From the NCBI GenBank assembly GCA_003162595.1, contig PMNJ01000372.1:5060-15814 (forward strand): a stretch of DNA of 10,755 bases. The letters are read 5' to 3'. Shown piece by piece: positions 7,874 to 10,755 of this stretch (the first letter of the stretch is position 1; each line of letters begins with the position of its first letter). The stretch comes from Bacteroidales bacterium (lineage in GTDB: Bacteria > Bacteroidota > Bacteroidia > Bacteroidales > VadinHA17). The position numbers and the translations under genes are program-made. Below the pieces are notes generated by a model. The model was not told the origin of the DNA, did not search any database, and was given only the letters and a program-made list of their open reading frames with translations.

Positions 7874-8299
7874 TTATTTATTTACCTCATTCGCCATGCT
7901 GATTATTTTGATCTTAGCCGGTGCCACAACCAGATCACTGATTTTAGGACCAAAAGCCTTGAAATAATCACTTGCAAAATGGGCATCAATTGCAGCCTGG
8001 TTCTTATATTCTTCAACAAAAACAAATTTTGTTTTATCATATGGGTCCTGATAAAGCTGGTAAGATTTACAGCCGGCTTCTTTATTTGATTTTTCAATTA
8101 TCTCCTTTGCGGCTTCTGTGAAGGCTTTAATTTTATCAGGTTTCACGGTTACCGTTGCTACTATCATCATTCCATAGTCTGGTGCAGGGACTTGTATTAA
8201 ATTACCCGCATTCAGAGAGTTTTCTCCTGTTTTTTTATTTCCATAGCAGCTGGAAATTAATACCAGGCTGAACACAAGAACCAATAATTTTGTTTTCAT
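7874..8299 (-). CDS. Lipoprotein with an ABM (YgiN-like) dimeric alpha-beta barrel domain
   Basis: This is a 141-residue precursor. MKTKLLVLVFSLVLISSC is a lipoprotein signal peptide with lipobox ISSC and C18 as the lipidated residue. After a short linker, about residues 43-135 form one ABM-type ferredoxin-like domain: MMIVATVTVKPDKIKAF, then the helix AAKEIIEKSNKEAGCKSY, then KFVFVEEYKNQAAIDAHFAS and a final strand KIKIIS. ABM domains occur in YgiN-type quinol monooxygenases, heme-degrading enzymes and proteins of unknown role, normally as cytoplasmic dimers. A lipid-anchored copy facing the periplasm or surface is less usual. H107 matches the conserved histidine of this family; a second histidine common a few residues later is replaced by tyrosine (Y112). 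Its gene starts 11 bp after the stop of the preceding lipoprotein gene, so cotranscription is likely. Enzyme activity is unproven. Confidence 0.85.
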   Translation of the reverse strand: MKTKLLVLVFSLVLISSCYGNKKTGENSLNAGNLIQVPAPDYGMMIVATVTVKPDKIKAFTEAAKEIIEKSNKEAGCKSYQLYQDPYDKTKFVFVEEYKNQAAIDAHFASDYFKAFGPKISDLVVAPAKIKIISMANEVNK

Positions 8300-8310
8300 G
8301 ATTTCTAATT

Positions 8311-9384
8311 TTATTTAACAATATCCAAATGTATTTCACTTACTGATTTAATTGCCCTGTCGGAGAAAAAATCCGATGCAGCGAAAATCCTGAAGAGACC
8401 ACCATCTTCCTTATCTCCGGTTTTTATCACCATAAATTCCTGCTGGTCATTCCGATTAAAAAGTTCAGAATATGAGACAGCACACCTATAGCCGTCCTTT
8501 CCCACAATACACATAATTCCGGATTTCAGATTTTCCCTGTTTAAAGGATAATTTTTCAAAAGGAGATCCTTAAGCAGGATGCCATTAAAAGGCGTAGTAC
8601 TATGAATTCCTTTTCCCCTCCCATAAAAGATTGTATTAAAAGTTGTATTAGGAAGTTTTTCAGAAAGAACTTCTATTTTTCCTGCCTGTCGGGAAGAACT
8701 GAAAATATTTATACCTGATGAATACATCGGCGCCATACCCTGATGAACATTAAATGAATGTGGATAAGATTTAACGGTTATTCTTATCGGAGATGTTATA
8801 TTTCTTTCAGTCACAAGATCACTGGCAGCTACAATCTTACTTTCAAGAGAAAGCGGCCACAACTCTTTTGTTTTGGAAGGCACTATCCTGGACACACCAT
8901 TGGCAATCAATATCTTATGAAGATTATTTGGATAGTAGATTTCACCCCAGCTGAAGACAACTTTTTCACCTTTCCCATTTTCAATTTCGATATATAAATC
9001 GATAATTGGTTTAAATTCACTGCTGTTTGCCTTTCTGAGTATCTTTTTATCGAGAATATCAAAAAGTGAATAACCATCATATCTGTATGCACCAACAAAC
9101 CTGTCAGCTCCGGTACTGTCGAGTAAAGTCTCTTTAACAATCACTGAATGAATAGGGAGACTCTTGAAATCAACCTTACCCGGATTAGCTATTTCGCCAT
9201 CTATGTACAATTCCTTCACCTGAAGAGGATATGTTTCGACATTATCGTAAAAATTATTGGTCATGTCAGATGAATCGATAGACTGAGTAACTGGGGTTTT
9301 TTCATTTTCCATAACTTTTTTTGGTGCCATGGTACATGAACTCAAACATAAGTAAATTAAAAAGAAGAGATACAAACTTTTCAT
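8311..9384 (-). CDS. Lipoprotein with two tandem sulfite-oxidase-type (molybdopterin-binding-like) domains, no cofactor cysteine
   Basis: This is a 357-residue precursor with a lipoprotein signal peptide ending in LSSC (C17), then a polar linker to about residue 55. Domain 1 (about 57-205) opens ELYIDGEIANPGKVDFKSLP, the typical entry of the oxidoreductase molybdopterin-binding fold, and continues with FVGAYRYDGYSLFDILDKK. Domain 2 (about 235-355) repeats the same order: STTPFNGILLKDLLLK, then GKDGYRCAVSYSELF, then GGLFRIFAASDFFSDRAIKS near the end. Domain 1 segments VVFSWGEIYY and SKIVAASDLVTERNI align with domain 2 segments CAVSYSELFN and FRIFAASDFFSDRAI, indicating an internal duplication. 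The invariant cysteine that ligates molybdenum in sulfite oxidase is not seen in the expected place in either copy. A structural, ligand-binding or heme/redox-partner role is therefore as likely as catalysis. The next gene, an ABM lipoprotein, is only 11 bp away. Confidence 0.75.
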   Translation of the reverse strand: MKSLYLFFLIYLCLSSCTMAPKKVMENEKTPVTQSIDSSDMTNNFYDNVETYPLQVKELYIDGEIANPGKVDFKSLPIHSVIVKETLLDSTGADRFVGAYRYDGYSLFDILDKKILRKANSSEFKPIIDLYIEIENGKGEKVVFSWGEIYYPNNLHKILIANGVSRIVPSKTKELWPLSLESKIVAASDLVTERNITSPIRITVKSYPHSFNVHQGMAPMYSSGINIFSSSRQAGKIEVLSEKLPNTTFNTIFYGRGKGIHSTTPFNGILLKDLLLKNYPLNRENLKSGIMCIVGKDGYRCAVSYSELFNRNDQQEFMVIKTGDKEDGGLFRIFAASDFFSDRAIKSVSEIHLDIVK

Positions 9385-9403
9385 AGTATATTTAATAATT
9401 AAT

Positions 9404-9494
9404 TGTTGCCGGTTGCTGGTTATTGGTCTCGCGTTTTTCGTTTTTAGTTTCGTGTTTCTTACTACTTACTTTTTACTTTTGTCTCTTGTCTTTT
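9404..9494. repeat. Thirteen-unit 7-bp-phased, gradually changing repeat tract
   Basis: Read on the + strand in one fixed phase, the units are TGTTGCC, GGTTGCT, GGTTATT, GGTCTCG, CGTTTTT, CGTTTTT, AGTTTCG, TGTTTCT, TACTACT, TACTTTT, TACTTTT, GTCTCTT, GTCTTTT. Neighbours differ by zero to four bases, and the fourth base is T in 12 of 13 units. The tract fills most of the 153-bp gap between the glycerate kinase and the molybdopterin-like lipoprotein gene. Any promoter for that lipoprotein gene would have to lie in or next to it; none is recognisable. Confidence 0.65.
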
Positions 9495-9530
9495 CACCGT
9501 TGAGCCGTTGGGCCGTTGTACCGTTGTGCC
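9495..9530. repeat. 8-bp tandem repeat with invariant CCGTTG core
   Basis: Four units of NNCCGTTG follow each other without gaps: CACCGTTG, AGCCGTTG, GGCCGTTG, TACCGTTG, then a partial TGCC. The six-base core is identical in all four and only the first two bases vary. It directly abuts the 7-bp-phased tract and ends 7 bp before the glycerate kinase stop codon. Confidence 0.85.
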
Positions 9531-9537
9531 TTTACTA

Positions 9538-10755
9538 TTATTCCACAATCACCACAATAATATCCATTACGTTTGTCATAGTAGGACCAGTGATGATATG
9601 TCCTCCGGCTTTTTTAAAGAAATGGAATGAATCGAATTCACTCAGATATTTTTCAGGATCAATATTCTTTGAGATCGCTTCGTATATAGTATCTGAATCA
9701 ACAACAGCGCCAGCAGCATCAGTTGGTCCGTCATTACCGTCCGTACCTGCAGATAGTATTGTTATTCCGGGATTATTTTGAAGTAAGATGGCGGATAACA
9801 GTGCCAGATGCTGGTTTCTTCCTCCGGCTCCTTTTCCTGTCATCTTAACAGTTGTTTCACCACCGAATAAAAGACATACCGGTTTCACCTCATTTTCATC
9901 ACCTTTAAATCTTGTGGCAGTTTCAATTAAATACTCAGCAACTGTGGAAGTGTCACCTTGCAACTGATCGTCAATTATAACCGCGTTAATATTGAATTCC
10001 AATGCTTTACTTTTTGCCGATTCAAGCGCCATTCTGTTTGAGCCGACAAGTATATTAACTGTTTTATCAAAAACAGGATCCCCGGCTTTTGGTGTTTCCA
10101 TCCTCTTTCCGGCAGCTCCTTCTTTTAAAAAAGTAAGTATTCTGCGCGGGACAGTTCGTGTTAACTCAAACGTCGCAAGAACCATCAAAGCCTGCAGAAA
10201 AGTTGTTGGATCGGGAACCGTTGGTCCGGAAGCTATTACATCAAATGGATCCCCGGGCACATCTGATAAAATAAAACTCACAAGAGTAGCCGGGTAGACG
10301 ACTCTTGCAAGCTGACCACCCTTCACTACTGATAAATGTTTACGCACCACATTAATTTCACTTATGCATGCCCCGCTATTTATCAAAAGATCATTAACCT
10401 TAATCAAATCAGCGGGTAAACATCCTTCAGAGATATCAGATAACAGAGATGAACCTCCCCCAGATAACAAACATATTACAAGGTCGTTACAACTGGCCAA
10501 TTCAGCTATTTTTAGTATTTCCCTGGTTGCTCTGAATCCGTTTTGGTCAGGTATAGGATGACCCGCTTCAGTAACATCGATATATTTCAATTTACAGGAA
10601 TGACCATATTTTACAACAATATGTCCTTCGGTAATCCGTTCACCAAGCATTTTTTCTACTTCCGCCCCCATCATTGCACTAGCTTTTCCGGCACCGATAA
10701 CATATATATTTTCAATTGTTTCCAGTGATAAACTCAGATCACCGATATTCAGGCA
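9538..10755 (-). CDS. Glycerate 2-kinase, GckA/TtuD/MOFRL family (N-terminus cut by window edge)
   Basis: The frame is open from the TAA at 9538 to the right edge, giving 405 visible residues. The true start lies outside, since the frame continues upstream of an internal ATG at 10674 as IYVIGAGKASAMMGAEVEK, the conserved GAGKA block of this family. Compared with the usual 420-450 residues, only a few dozen are missing (estimate). Other family motifs are visible: EAGHPIPDQNG, CLLSGGGSSLLSD, SEINVVRKHLSVVKGGQLA and SDVPGDPFDVIASGPT in the N-terminal lobe. GGETTVKMTGKGAGGRNQHLAL and the MOFRL-domain block SAGTDGNDGPTDAAGA lie near the C-terminus. The enzyme phosphorylates D-glycerate with ATP to 2-phosphoglycerate in the cytoplasm, joining hydroxypyruvate, tartronate-semialdehyde and sugar-acid breakdown to lower glycolysis. 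It lies upstream of the permease and dehydrogenase genes on the same strand, consistent with a sugar-acid cluster. Confidence 0.93.
   Translation of the reverse strand, partial: CLNIGDLSLSLETIENIYVIGAGKASAMMGAEVEKMLGERITEGHIVVKYGHSCKLKYIDVTEAGHPIPDQNGFRATREILKIAELASCNDLVICLLSGGGSSLLSDISEGCLPADLIKVNDLLINSGACISEINVVRKHLSVVKGGQLARVVYPATLVSFILSDVPGDPFDVIASGPTVPDPTTFLQALMVLATFELTRTVPRRILTFLKEGAAGKRMETPKAGDPVFDKTVNILVGSNRMALESAKSKALEFNINAVIIDDQLQGDTSTVAEYLIETATRFKGDENEVKPVCLLFGGETTVKMTGKGAGGRNQHLALLSAILLQNNPGITILSAGTDGNDGPTDAAGAVVDSDTIYEAISKNIDPEKYLSEFDSFHFFKKAGGHIITGPTMTNVMDIIVVIVE

Noticed and set aside
9495..9530. Short CCGTTG array as a CRISPR-like or attachment-site repeat.
   Set aside because: The period is 8 bp with two variable bases, far too short for CRISPR repeats and spacers, and there is no integrase or second copy in the window.
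10669..10674. Paired ATG codons as the start of the glycerate kinase.
   Set aside because: The same frame continues upstream to the window edge and encodes the conserved VIGAGKAS block, so these are internal methionines.

Overview
The window is a compact, AT-rich stretch in which all eight genes lie on the minus strand and are read from high to low coordinates. It looks like a chromosome segment of a member of the Bacteroidota, probably Bacteroidales/Marinilabiliales-like. Three things point there: a periplasmic two-component-type propeller and Y_Y_Y sensor fused to a SpoIIE phosphatase, two small Ser-Ser-Cys lipoproteins, and start codons with no clear Shine-Dalgarno sequence. The taxonomic call is inference from gene style, not from a marker gene. 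No RNA genes, insertion sequences, CRISPR arrays or phage genes were seen.

In transcription order: a glycerate 2-kinase (GckA/TtuD type, 5' end cut by the window edge, 9538-10755); a 153-bp spacer made almost entirely of short-period repeats; a lipoprotein with two tandem molybdopterin-oxidoreductase-like domains that lack the cofactor cysteine (8311-9384); a small lipoprotein with an antibiotic-biosynthesis-monooxygenase (ABM) fold (7874-8299); a zinc-type MDR alcohol/polyol dehydrogenase (6799-7830); a Gfo/Idh/MocA oxidoreductase (5632-6750); a GntP-family gluconate-type permease (4209-5528); a large SpoIIE-type sensor phosphatase (768-4082); and the N-terminal half of a beta-CASP metallo-beta-lactamase-fold hydrolase, cut by the left edge (1-670).

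The middle of the window reads as a sugar-acid or polyol catabolic cluster: an uptake permease, two NAD(P)-dependent dehydrogenases of different folds and a glycerate kinase that would feed 2-phosphoglycerate into glycolysis. The substrate cannot be read from the sequence. The two lipoproteins sit inside this cluster and look like a pair of envelope proteins. The SpoIIE protein is probably a separate signalling unit acting on an unlinked anti-sigma-antagonist partner.

The most unusual signal lies between the genes. Five of the seven intergenic spacers contain tracts with a 7-bp period, in which neighbouring 7-mers are identical or differ by a few bases. The longest (9404-9494) can be read as 13 consecutive 7-mers and then switches to an 8-bp period with an invariant CCGTTG core. 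The words differ from spacer to spacer, but the period is shared.
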